A DNA stretch of 6,950 nucleotides from CAYZJD01 sp964478455 (GCA_964478455.1 CAYZJD010000259.1:1-6950), one strand, 5' to 3'. Shown: positions 1-6,899, numbered from the stretch's first letter. Numbers and translations are program-made. The notes: generated by a model from the letters alone, not told the origin.

Positions 1-1692
1 CTCGTCCCCCGCCCCATCCCCATGATGGAGGAGACGCCAGAGCGGATCGCCCGCGTCCGCCGCGCCGGCGGCATCGAGCCGCCCGCCGGCTTTCCCTCTG
101 CTGAGGTTCCGCTTCGGATCCCCGCGAACACCTCCGTCGAGCTGCTTCTCGACCAAGACCGCCTCACCACCGCCTATCCCGAGATGCTCCTCACCGGCGG
201 GCGGGGAGCGCGCGTCTCGTTGCGCTACGCCGAGGCGCTGCGCGGACCGGACAAGCGGAAGGGCAATCGCAATGAAGTGGACGGCAAGTCGCTGCTCGGC
301 TACCAGGACGTCTTCCTCCCCGACGGCGGCGCATCACGGCTGTTCCGCCCGCTGTGGTGGCGCACCTGGCGCTTTATCGAACTGAGGATTCAGACCGCCT
401 CCGAACCACTCACCATCGAGGACTTCCGGGGCGCTTATACCGGCTATCCCTTCGCCCGCAAAGCGAGGTTCGAGGCAGGCTCAGAAGAGTTGCAGCGCAT
501 TCTCGACGTCGGCTGGCGCACTGCGCGGCTCTGCGCCCACGAGACGTACATGGACTGCCCGTACTACGAGCAGCTCCAATACCTGGGCGACACACGCATC
601 CAGGCGCTGGTTTCTCTTTACAGCACCGGCGACGCGCGCTTGATGAAGAACGCCATCGAGCAGCTCGATTCCTCGCGCACCGCCGAGGGCGCCACTTACA
701 GCCGCGCGCCCTCCTCCCTCCAGCAGTACATCCCGCCGTTCTCGCTCTGGTGGATCGGCATGGTGCACGACTACTGGATGTACGTGGACGATCGCGACTT
801 CGTCCGTACCATGCTGCCGGGCGTGCGCGCCGTCCTCTCCTTCTTCGCCCGCTATCAGAAACCGGATGCTTCGCTCGGCCTCGTCCCTTGGTGGAACTTC
901 GTGGACTGGGTGGAGCGGTGGCCCGATGGCGTCCCTCCGCGTGGAGCGGACGCCTCCTCCGCGCCGCTCGACTTGCAACTCCTGCTCGCCTACGGCTGGG
1001 CCGCTGACCTGGAGGAGGCGCTCGGCTGGAAGGAGCTCGCCGCCGTCTACCGCAATGAACAAATGCGCCTCCGCTCAGCCGCGCAGGCCCTTTACTGGGA
1101 CGAGGCGCGCGGCCTTTACGCGGACACGCCGGAGCACCGTGCCTTCTCCCAACACACGAACTCGCTCGCGGTGCTCGCCGGCCTGGTGGAGCGAGAGCAA
1201 GCGAGACAAGTGATGGAGCGCACCCTCGCCAGGACCGACCTCACGCCGGCTTCAATCTACTTCCGCTATTACTTGCATCTCGCCATGCGAAAGGCGGGGC
1301 TCGGCGATCGCTACCATGACATGCTCGGCCCCTGGCGCGAGATGCTTGCCAGCCGGCTCACTACTTGGGCCGAAACCAACAGCCCTGACGTGCGCTCGGA
1401 TTGTCACGCCTGGGGCGCCAGCCCGAACATCGAGCTGTTTCGCACCGTGCTCGGCATCGACTCCGCCGCGCCGGGCTTCCGCAAGGTGCAGATCGAGCCG
1501 CACCTCGGCAAGCTGGCCAAGCTCTCGGGCTCGATCCCCCACCCGAAGGGGGAGTTGTCGGTTAGCCTCGAATTGGTCGATGAGGAACTACGCGGCGAGT
1601 TCTACCTGCCAGGAACCGTCGAGGGCGACTTCATCTGGCGCGGCCAGCGCTTCCCGCTGAAACTCGGCGCTTCCAAGCTGCGCATCCGCTGA
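1..1692 (+). CDS. Alpha-L-rhamnosidase-like glycoside hydrolase (GH78), 5'-partial
   Basis: Likely hydrolyses terminal alpha-L-rhamnose from glycans or glycosides by an inverting mechanism. The frame is open to the left edge, and the residues before the first ATG (22) read LVPRPIP, which continues smoothly into MMEE as in family members. The true start is therefore upstream, and the usual N-terminal domains are missing from view. Counting from Met at base 22: a beta-sandwich domain covers about 25-140, the six-hairpin (alpha/alpha)6 catalytic domain about 145-480, and a C-terminal beta-sandwich (Bac_rhamnosid_C type) about 484-556. The motif DCPYYEQLQYLGD supplies Asp178, Glu183 and Asp190, with the same 5- and 7-residue spacing as the catalytic D567/E572/D579 of Bacillus RhaB. 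Glu451 in TWAET is the candidate general base. The Arg normally just before the catalytic Glu is Tyr182 here. No signal peptide can be judged. Family is secure; the exact substrate is not. Confidence 0.88.
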   Translation, partial: LVPRPIPMMEETPERIARVRRAGGIEPPAGFPSAEVPLRIPANTSVELLLDQDRLTTAYPEMLLTGGRGARVSLRYAEALRGPDKRKGNRNEVDGKSLLGYQDVFLPDGGASRLFRPLWWRTWRFIELRIQTASEPLTIEDFRGAYTGYPFARKARFEAGSEELQRILDVGWRTARLCAHETYMDCPYYEQLQYLGDTRIQALVSLYSTGDARLMKNAIEQLDSSRTAEGATYSRAPSSLQQYIPPFSLWWIGMVHDYWMYVDDRDFVRTMLPGVRAVLSFFARYQKPDASLGLVPWWNFVDWVERWPDGVPPRGADASSAPLDLQLLLAYGWAADLEEALGWKELAAVYRNEQMRLRSAAQALYWDEARGLYADTPEHRAFSQHTNSLAVLAGLVEREQARQVMERTLARTDLTPASIYFRYYLHLAMRKAGLGDRYHDMLGPWREMLASRLTTWAETNSPDVRSDCHAWGASPNIELFRTVLGIDSAAPGFRKVQIEPHLGKLAKLSGSIPHPKGELSVSLELVDEELRGEFYLPGTVEGDFIWRGQRFPLKLGASKLRIR

Positions 1693-1693
1693 C

Positions 1694-1776
1694 TTAACCG
1701 CAGAGCTGCAGAGAACGAAAAGTAACTCGCTTGAGTTCCTATAAGTTCTCCGCGCCCTCTGCGCCTCTGCGGTTAG
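1694..1776. repeat. Imperfect palindromic intergenic element with CGCAGAG units
   Basis: The outer arms are an exact 11-bp inverted repeat, TAACCGCAGAG at 1695-1705 against its complement at 1765-1775. Further inside, GCAGAG at 1708-1713 can pair with CTCTGC at 1757-1762, or alternatively GAGAAC at 1711-1716 with GTTCTC at 1745-1750. A small apical hairpin, AACTC-GCTT-GAGTT, lies at 1724-1737. The GCAGAG unit recurs in tandem in each arm. The element begins one base after the rhamnosidase stop and ends four bases before the convergent RraA-like stop, so an RNA from either strand would fold into a long stem. It could act as a bidirectional terminator or be a REP/MITE-like dispersed repeat. There is no clear U-tract, and only one copy is in this window. 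Confidence 0.7.
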
Positions 1777-1780
1777 TAAT

Positions 1781-2674
1781 CTATTTTCTCCGGGTCCTTT
1801 CCTTCCACGCCTCGAACTCCTTCTCCATCGACGGCGTCCACTTGCTGTCGATCTGCCCCGGCGTGTACTTGCCTTCCCGCAGCATCTGGTGGCCCCACTC
1901 GTCCCGCAGCCGCACGTCTTCCGAGCTGTCTACAACCTTCTCGGCCAATTGTGGAGGGATGAACGTCAGCCCTTCGGGATCGCCCAGCACGACGTCGCCC
2001 GGCATCACCGTTACTTCTCCAATCCGGATCGGCACGTTGATGCCGACGAGCATCACGTCCTTCAGCGCCGAGGGATGGAAGTCGCGCACGTATCCGGTGA
2101 AACCCTTGATTTCGAGGAGCCCAGAAAGGTCGCGCACGGCCCCGTCCACCACCACGCCGGTGCCGGTCTTGGTGTAGATCGACGTCCCGAGGTTGTCGCC
2201 GATGAAGGTGCCCTCGTCGATCTTGCCAAAAAGATCCACCACGACCACGTCGCCGGGCTTGAGAGTGTCGATCACCCAGGCGTTGTGCAAGCCCACCGTC
2301 GAGCGGCCTTCTCTCTTCGCGTGCTCGACGAGGACGGCGTTCACGTCCGGCCGCACCGGCATGAACAACGCCGTGACCGCGCGGCCCACCAAACGCTTGC
2401 CCGGCTCGGTGACAATCTGCTGCCAGTTGCCCTCGAACTGGTGACGGTAGCCGGCCTGTTGCAGCACCGACCAAGCCTCTTCGGCGGTCACCTCCCGCAT
2501 CCGCTCGAGGATCGAATCCGGCACAAGTGGCCGCCCGTCCTCGGACCGTTCGCCCTTCCATTCCCGGGTGAGATCGATCCGCATCTCCCGGTTGAACGTG
2601 CCAAGCTGGGCGCACAACGCGTGGGCTCCGAACATAACGAAAACAGCAGGAACAAGACTGCGGGATATCGGCAT
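1781..2674 (-). CDS. Exported RraA-family protein (HMG/CHA aldolase or demethylmenaquinone methyltransferase-like)
   Basis: A 297-residue protein of the RraA fold. Characterised relatives are 4-hydroxy-4-methyl-2-oxoglutarate/oxaloacetate aldolases or RNase E inhibitors, and many homologues were misnamed demethylmenaquinone methyltransferases. The core runs from about residue 85 to 245. It contains GDNLGTSIYTKTGTG and VVVDGAVRD, where Arg181 and Asp182 match the conserved Arg-Asp pair of the aldolase active site. A C-terminal extension of about 50 residues is rich in charged residues and Trp. I chose the ATG at 2674 because AGAGGA lies four bases upstream and because the protein then begins with a signal peptide (Arg5, a hydrophobic stretch at about 6-20, possible cleavage near LCA-Q). 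An in-frame GTG at 2737 would bury that signal behind 21 charged residues. A signal peptide and long C-terminus are unusual for classical RraA of about 160-240 residues. The substrate is unknown. Confidence 0.85.
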   Translation of the reverse strand: MPISRSLVPAVFVMFGAHALCAQLGTFNREMRIDLTREWKGERSEDGRPLVPDSILERMREVTAEEAWSVLQQAGYRHQFEGNWQQIVTEPGKRLVGRAVTALFMPVRPDVNAVLVEHAKREGRSTVGLHNAWVIDTLKPGDVVVVDLFGKIDEGTFIGDNLGTSIYTKTGTGVVVDGAVRDLSGLLEIKGFTGYVRDFHPSALKDVMLVGINVPIRIGEVTVMPGDVVLGDPEGLTFIPPQLAEKVVDSSEDVRLRDEWGHQMLREGKYTPGQIDSKWTPSMEKEFEAWKERTRRK

Positions 2675-2678
2675 GGGG

Positions 2679-2684
2679 TCCTCT
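2679..2684 (-). promoter_or_regulatory. Ribosome binding site of the RraA-like gene
   Basis: AGAGGA on the minus strand, four bases before the ATG at 2674. It decides the start in favour of this ATG over the upstream GTG at 2737, which lies inside the end of ligD. Confidence 0.65.
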
Positions 2685-2693
2685 GAATCCCTT

Positions 2694-2722
2694 ACCCTAC
2701 GCGAGCGCACCCCGGCTGTCAA
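2694..2722 (-). promoter_or_regulatory. Sigma70-type promoter of the RraA-like gene
   Basis: On the minus strand an exact TTGACA (2717-2722) is followed after 17 bases by TAGGGT (2694-2699), which keeps the T, A and final T of the -10 consensus. Transcription would start near 2687 and leave a short leader of about a dozen bases holding the AGAGGA site. The promoter sits between the ligD stop at 2734 and the gene start, so the gene need not depend on ligD transcription. A perfect 5-bp dyad with a four-base loop (2713-2726) overlaps the -35 box and could be an operator or a weak stem at the end of the ligD message. This rests on consensus match only. Confidence 0.5.
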
Positions 2723-2733
2723 GCCGAACAGCC

Positions 2734-5271
2734 TCACCCTCGCAGCAGGTCCGCCAGCTTCTCCATCGCCGGCTCCAGCCGTTGCCGGCGCGTGAGTACT
2801 CCGCCGAACAGGTCGCCCAGCCGCGCGAACCGCTCGGGCGCGTTGCGGAGGTGGAATTGCTCCGGGCGAAGCCCGGCCGTCACCTCGCGCCAGGAAAGCG
2901 GCGTTGCCACCGGCGCTCCTGGGTAGGCACGCAGAACATAAGGCGCGGAGATCGTCTTGCCCTTGCCGTTTTGCAGGTAGTCGAAGTACACCTTGCCCTT
3001 CTCCCGGCGTGCCACCGCCCGCGGCGTGGTGAAAAGGTCCGGCCGCTCGGCGGCCGCCAGCCGCGCCAGGATCTCGGCGAAGCTCCGCGTCTGCTCGTAT
3101 GTGTAGACCGGCTCCAGCGGCACGTAGATGTGCATCCCGTCGCCCCCGGTAGTCTTCGGATAACCTTCCAGGCCCAGGTGCTCCAGCTTTCGCCGCACCA
3201 GTTGCGCCGCCTCGACAATCCGCTCAAAGCCGCACTCCTGGGGATCCAGGTCGATCAACGCGAAATCCGGATGGTCGAGCGATCCCACCCGGCTCATCCA
3301 CGGGTTCTGATCGATGCAACCGAGGTTGGCCAGGAACAACAGCGACGCCCGGTCCGATCCGATGACGTACAGCTTCGGCTCGCCTCCGTCCTCGGCGATC
3401 TTTTCCCGCCGGATCCACTCCGGAAATCCCAGCACCGCGTTCTTCTGGAAGAAGTGCGCCTCCACGATGCCGTTCGGATACCGCTTCAGCGACAGCGGCC
3501 GGTCTTTAAGGTGCGGCGCCAGCAATTCCGCCACCGTGTCGTAGTAGTTGATGACGTCGCGCTTGGTGTAGCCCTCGCGCGGATAGAAAACCTTGTTCAG
3601 GTTCCGGAACCGCAGCGTCCGGCCTTCCACCGTCACCAGCGCCTCGCCGGTCGCGCCGCCAACAAGTGGAGCGCCCACCCTCGCCCCGGTATCTTGTGTC
3701 TCCTCCCGAACGCACTCCCGCGCATCGGCCTCCGGCCGCAAGCCTACGAACACCGGCGCGCGCAGCCGCCCTTCCTCGGTCCATGAGTGGAATCGCACCG
3801 TGCACACCAGTTCCGGCCGCACCCACTCAACCGGCTGCGGCAGTTCCGGCGTCGCCGCGAACGCGCATTGCGCTCCGCCGCGCTCCTCCAGCAACCGGTG
3901 GATGCTCTCCATCAGCTTGCGGTCGAAGCCCGTGCCAACGCTGCCCGCGAAGACGAGCGCGCCTTTGTCCCAAATACCCAGCACGAGCGCGCCGAAGAAA
4001 TCCCGCTCGCCCTTCGTGTACCCGCAGATCACGAAGTCCTGCTCGCGAGTAATCTTCACCTTCAACCACTCGCGGCTCCTGGCGGGCTCGTACGTGCTCG
4101 CTGCGCGCTTCGCCACAATCCCTTCGAGACCGCGCGCCTTCGCTGCTTCGAGTAACTCCGCGCCCTTGTCTTCGAAATACTCCGACAGCCGCACCGGCCC
4201 GCCCGGTTTCAACACCGAGCCCAGCAGCCGCCTGCGCTCCGCAAGCGACGCCTCCCGCAGGTCCCAGCCGTCCAGATACAGCAGGTCGAAAACATAGAGC
4301 GCCACCGGCCGCGTGCGCGCCAGGTGCGCCACCGTGTTCGCGTCCGTGGCCATGATCCGTGGCTGGAGTCGCGAGAAACTCGGGTGCCCTTCCTCGTCAA
4401 GCGCCACGATCTCACCGTCCAGGATGGCGCTTGCGGCAGCCAGGTGATGCGGCAGAACGCTCAGCTCCGGGTACTGCCGGTCCATCGCGTTCCCGTTGCG
4501 CGAGACTAGCCTCACTGCGCCGTCTTTCACGAAGCACAGCGCGCGGACGCCGTCCCACTTCACCTCGAACAGCCACCCCGGCTCGGCCGGTGGCGCTGCC
4601 GCCGGCGTGGCCAGCATCGGCGTCAGCGCCTCCGCCATCCCGGCGTGCACGGCACCGGCACACGGCGCCCCCCCGCCTCGCGCGCTGGATTGCGCCGCCT
4701 CGTGCGCCGGAAGATCCTTGGCGATTTCCTCTTGCGTCCTCCCCGTCAATACGCTCCAGGCGAAGCCCTCCGGGTCCCAGCCGGGCCGCGCCTCGGTGTC
4801 CCTCTTCTTGATCAGCAACCACTCGTTGCCTTTCCCGCGGCCCTTCATCCTCACGAGCGCGAACTCGCCGCGCAACTTCGCCCCTTCCAGGCGGAACTTG
4901 AGGTCGCCGCGCTTAATTTCTTCCTCCACGCTGCGCTCGCCCAGTGGCTCGTACGTGCCGCGATCCCACAGCATCACGCTCCCGGCCCCGTAGTTGCCTG
5001 GGGGAATGTTCCCTTCGAAGTCCCCGTATTCGATCGGATGGTCCTCCACCATCACCGCCAGCCGCTTGGCCAGCGGCTCCAGCGTCGGCCCCTGCGGCAC
5101 CGCCCACGATTTCAAAGCGCCGCCGACTTCGAGCCGGAAGTCGTAATGGAGCCGCCGGGCGTGATGCCGCTGGACGCAGAACCGGCGCCCCTCAGCCCGG
5201 TCCTTCCTCCTTGGCTCCGGCTCGGGAGTCCTTTGAAATGATCGCCTTCTGGAATATTCTTCGAGCGACAC
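2734..5271 (-). CDS. ligD: Multifunctional ATP-dependent DNA ligase D of non-homologous end joining
   Basis: An 845-residue enzyme that processes, fills and seals double-strand breaks together with Ku. Domain order is phosphoesterase, ligase, polymerase, as in the roughly 840-residue Pseudomonas aeruginosa LigD and unlike mycobacteria. The phosphoesterase (about 1-185) shows His36, His42, Asp44, Arg46, His78 and Tyr82, the pattern of the Pseudomonas Mn site. The ligase (about 215-510) has EVKWDGVR with the nucleotidyl-accepting Lys238, DGEIVALDEE (motif III), EGIVAKR (motif IV) and WLKVKI (motif V). The primase-like polymerase (about 550-845) has Asp674 and Asp676 in DLDP, TGGDGMH with His714, and Asp764 in YFDY. 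Gly/Ala-rich linkers lie near 188-215 and 515-545. The start is GTG: a stop codon lies 14 codons upstream, no ATG or GTG lies between, and SLEEYSRRR is the usual family beginning. Its ribosome site is weak (GGA six bases upstream). It is transcribed divergently from ku. Confidence 0.97.
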   Translation of the reverse strand: MSLEEYSRRRSFQRTPEPEPRRKDRAEGRRFCVQRHHARRLHYDFRLEVGGALKSWAVPQGPTLEPLAKRLAVMVEDHPIEYGDFEGNIPPGNYGAGSVMLWDRGTYEPLGERSVEEEIKRGDLKFRLEGAKLRGEFALVRMKGRGKGNEWLLIKKRDTEARPGWDPEGFAWSVLTGRTQEEIAKDLPAHEAAQSSARGGGAPCAGAVHAGMAEALTPMLATPAAAPPAEPGWLFEVKWDGVRALCFVKDGAVRLVSRNGNAMDRQYPELSVLPHHLAAASAILDGEIVALDEEGHPSFSRLQPRIMATDANTVAHLARTRPVALYVFDLLYLDGWDLREASLAERRRLLGSVLKPGGPVRLSEYFEDKGAELLEAAKARGLEGIVAKRAASTYEPARSREWLKVKITREQDFVICGYTKGERDFFGALVLGIWDKGALVFAGSVGTGFDRKLMESIHRLLEERGGAQCAFAATPELPQPVEWVRPELVCTVRFHSWTEEGRLRAPVFVGLRPEADARECVREETQDTGARVGAPLVGGATGEALVTVEGRTLRFRNLNKVFYPREGYTKRDVINYYDTVAELLAPHLKDRPLSLKRYPNGIVEAHFFQKNAVLGFPEWIRREKIAEDGGEPKLYVIGSDRASLLFLANLGCIDQNPWMSRVGSLDHPDFALIDLDPQECGFERIVEAAQLVRRKLEHLGLEGYPKTTGGDGMHIYVPLEPVYTYEQTRSFAEILARLAAAERPDLFTTPRAVARREKGKVYFDYLQNGKGKTISAPYVLRAYPGAPVATPLSWREVTAGLRPEQFHLRNAPERFARLGDLFGGVLTRRQRLEPAMEKLADLLRG

Positions 5272-5295
5272 TTGATGTCCGGCGCCCCGCCTCCG

Positions 5296-5324
5296 TTGAA
5301 TCTCCGCTAATCAAATGATAATAT
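5296..5324 (+). promoter_or_regulatory. Candidate ku promoter in the ligD-ku divergent intergenic region
   Basis: TTGAAT at 5296-5301 is followed after 17 bases by TAATAT at 5319-5324, preceded by TG one base away (an extended -10). Transcription would start near 5331, leaving a leader of about 28 bases with a small CCCC-CGA-GGGG hairpin (5333-5343) before the ribosome site. The AT-rich core also holds the 8-bp palindrome TAATATTA (5319-5326) and a CTAAT...ATTAG inverted repeat (5307-5311, 5323-5327). I found a -10-like TATTAT for ligD on the other strand (5318-5323) but no matching -35. Whether one site serves both genes is inference. Confidence 0.5.
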
Positions 5325-5347
5325 TAGAGAAACCCCCGAGGGGCACT

Positions 5348-5353
5348 GGAGGA
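5348..5353 (+). promoter_or_regulatory. Strong ribosome binding site of ku
   Basis: GGAGGA five bases before the ATG at 5359. It is much stronger than the site before the ligD GTG, which would favour more Ku than LigD if transcript levels were similar. Confidence 0.75.
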
Positions 5354-5358
5354 TCATT

Positions 5359-6228
5359 ATGGCATCCAGCGTCTGGAAAGGCCACCTCACGTTCGGTTTG
5401 GTCTCGATTCCCGTCAAGCTGACCGCCGCCGCCCGGAGCGAGACCATCAGCTTCAACCAGCTTCACAAGGACGATAACTCGCGCATCAAGCAGGTCATCT
5501 ACTGCCAGGCCGAGGATAAGCCCGTCCCCCGCAGCGAACTCGTCAAGGGCTTCGAGTACGAAAAGGACAAGTACGTCGTCGTCGACGAAGAGGAGATCAA
5601 GAAGTTCGCTCCGAAGACGGCCAGGGTGATGGAGATCCTCGAGTTCGTCAAGTCCGACGAAGTCGATCCCGTGTACCTCGAAAGCTCTTACTACCTTCAG
5701 CCGGATGAGGCGGGCGAGAAACCCTACAGCCTGCTGTTCGAGGCGCTCCGCCGCACCGGCTACGTGAGCATCGCGAAACTCACCATGCACAACCGCGAGC
5801 ACGTGGTTGTGCTCCGGCCCGGCAAGCACGGCATCCTTCTTCACACGATGTACTACCGGGACGAGATCCGCGCCATGGACGAGTTCCGCACGGATACCTC
5901 GCAGGTCAAGGACAAGGAACTCGATCTCGCGGTCACGCTCATCGCGACCCTGGCGGGGGCCTTCGAGCCCGAGAAGTACAAGGACAGCTACCGCGAGAAC
6001 ATCCGCGCGCTCATCGACGCCAAGATCCAGGGAGCGCAGGTGGTCGAGCCCCCCGCCGCCCAGACGATGGCCCCGGTCATCGACATCATGGAGGCCCTCA
6101 AGGCCAGCCTCAACCAGCTCAAGAAGGCTGTGGGCACCGCCGCCGAACCCGCCCGCGCCGCCGTCGTCGAGATGCCCGCCGCCGCTACCGGTGGCGCCAG
6201 CAGCAAGCGCAAACGCGCCGCCCGCTGA
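5359..6228 (+). CDS. ku: Ku homodimer, DNA end-binding protein of non-homologous end joining
   Basis: A 289-residue bacterial Ku, near the family's normal length. It forms a ring on double-strand DNA ends and recruits LigD. The beginning ASSVWKGHLTFGLVSIPVKL is the family signature. The beta-barrel and bridge region runs from about 8 to 215, with KGFEYEKDKYV (63-73), ARVMEILEFV (88-97), DPVYLESSYYLQPDE (103-117), LTMHNREHVVVLRPGKHG (141-158) and DEFRTDT (174-180). The Cys-rich zinc-ribbon segment found in some bacterial Ku is reduced to a single Cys49. The C-terminus has a predicted helix (about 239-257) and then an Ala/Pro-rich segment ending in the basic tail SSKRKRAAR. Such tails are associated in other bacterial Ku proteins with DNA contact or LigD interaction. 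The gene is divergent from ligD and ends nine bases before the convergent toxin gene. Confidence 0.97.
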   Translation: MASSVWKGHLTFGLVSIPVKLTAAARSETISFNQLHKDDNSRIKQVIYCQAEDKPVPRSELVKGFEYEKDKYVVVDEEEIKKFAPKTARVMEILEFVKSDEVDPVYLESSYYLQPDEAGEKPYSLLFEALRRTGYVSIAKLTMHNREHVVVLRPGKHGILLHTMYYRDEIRAMDEFRTDTSQVKDKELDLAVTLIATLAGAFEPEKYKDSYRENIRALIDAKIQGAQVVEPPAAQTMAPVIDIMEALKASLNQLKKAVGTAAEPARAAVVEMPAAATGGASSKRKRAAR

Positions 6229-6237
6229 AGCCGGGGA

Positions 6238-6615
6238 TCAGGCGGTCACAACCCGCAGTCCAGCCTTGGTGAACCGGGTGAAATCCTTGGTGTCGGCCGT
6301 CGCCACCGAGGCACCGACCCGCAACGCAATAGCGGCGATCATGCAATCGGCCAGCGAACCCTTGCGTCTGCCTGTGGCGTTGAATAACTGGGCCGCCGCC
6401 TCGGCGTCTGCACGAACGAGCGGTACGGGCTCCTTCACAACCGCCAGCACTTGATCCACTTCGATCTGCTCAACGGGCCCGCACATGAACTCCGCCCAGG
6501 CCACTGAACTCACCCCGACCGCGGCGCCTTCCTTGATCCACTCGCGAAGCCGGCGAGATTCGGGCAAAGCCGGGTCCAGCGACCGAACGATGAAGCTGGC
6601 GTCCAGGTGGGTCAT
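6238..6615 (-). CDS. VapC-family PIN-domain toxin ribonuclease
   Basis: A 125-residue PIN-domain protein, typical VapC length. VapC toxins are Mg-dependent RNases that stop translation by cutting tRNA or rRNA when free of their antitoxin. The four expected acidic residues are present: Asp5 (THLDASFIV), Glu42 (AWAEF), Asp90 (GSLADCMIAAIA) and Asp108 (VATADTKDF), with Asp111 beside the last. The domain starts at the ATG at 6615, so I chose it over an in-frame start at 6681 that would add 22 residues translated from inside the antitoxin gene. The ATG overlaps the antitoxin stop as ATGA (6612-6615), a standard translational coupling arrangement; its own ribosome site is poor. Its end is nine bases from the ku stop, with no visible terminator between. 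The RNA target cannot be read from the sequence. Confidence 0.9.
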   Translation of the reverse strand: MTHLDASFIVRSLDPALPESRRLREWIKEGAAVGVSSVAWAEFMCGPVEQIEVDQVLAVVKEPVPLVRADAEAAAQLFNATGRRKGSLADCMIAAIALRVGASVATADTKDFTRFTKAGLRVVTA

Positions 6616-6899
6616 CGCCGCCCTGACCTCTCGAGCTTCCTCGACCAAGCTTTTCGCTCCGCCCGGACATTGCGCGCCCAAGCCTTCACGTCGATGCCGC
6701 TCTTGGCCACCGCTTGTTGCAGGCGGTCGAGCGCGGCCAGCGCCTCCGCCCGCTCATCGGGCACGCTGGCAGCGGCGGTCTTGACCGCCCTCCGAATTGC
6801 CTCGGACTTCGAGATGCCCCACTGCCTTGCGAGCCGCTCCAGCGACTGGACCGTGTCGAGATCTAGCGAGTAGGTGGACTTGACGGTGGGTGTGGCCAT
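6612..6899 (-). CDS. Ribbon-helix-helix antitoxin paired with the VapC toxin
   Basis: A 95-residue protein, first gene of the toxin-antitoxin operon. The N-terminus (about residues 6-44) reads as a ribbon-helix-helix DNA-binding domain: the strand VKSTYSLDL, helix DTVQSLERLARQWG, the turn ISKS and a second helix EAIRRAVKTAA. The rest is an amphipathic, charged tail with several Trp and Arg/Lys residues (about 48-95), the kind of region that wraps around and blocks the toxin. Such antitoxins usually also repress their own operon as a complex with the toxin. The ATG at 6899 has no ribosome site, and a perfect -10 box ends six bases before it, so the message may be leaderless. The stop overlaps the toxin ATG. 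I cannot assign it to a named RHH subfamily. Confidence 0.85.
   Translation of the reverse strand: MATPTVKSTYSLDLDTVQSLERLARQWGISKSEAIRRAVKTAAASVPDERAEALAALDRLQQAVAKSGIDVKAWARNVRAERKAWSRKLERSGRR

Noticed and set aside
481..1062. Long open frame (193 codons) antisense to the rhamnosidase
   Set aside because: It lies wholly within a strongly supported GH78 catalytic domain, its translation is low-complexity and Arg/Val/Glu-rich, and it has no recognisable domain. It is a GC-rich shadow frame.
1773..2615. A second minus-strand frame of 280 codons overlapping the RraA-like gene
   Set aside because: It is out of frame with the gene that carries the signal peptide and the VVVDGAVRD motif. Its translation is Gly/Arg-rich compositional noise.
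2713..2726. Intrinsic terminator for ligD
   Set aside because: The 5-bp stem is short and is followed by a G-rich stretch, not a T-tract, so I treat it only as a dyad overlapping the -35 box.
2675..2737. GTG start at 2737 for the RraA-like protein, overlapping the ligD stop as GTGA
   Set aside because: It would suggest coupling to ligD, but it adds 21 charged residues before a clear signal peptide, and a better ribosome site precedes the ATG at 2674.
2782..3786. Long plus-strand open frame (334 codons) opposite the LigD polymerase domain
   Set aside because: The opposite strand carries all LigD polymerase motifs. This frame is His/Arg/Pro-rich and has no domain or convincing ribosome site.
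6616..6681. Upstream start for the VapC-like toxin
   Set aside because: The added 22 residues come from within the antitoxin gene and precede the standard PIN beginning. The ATGA overlap at 6612-6615 is the usual toxin-antitoxin junction.
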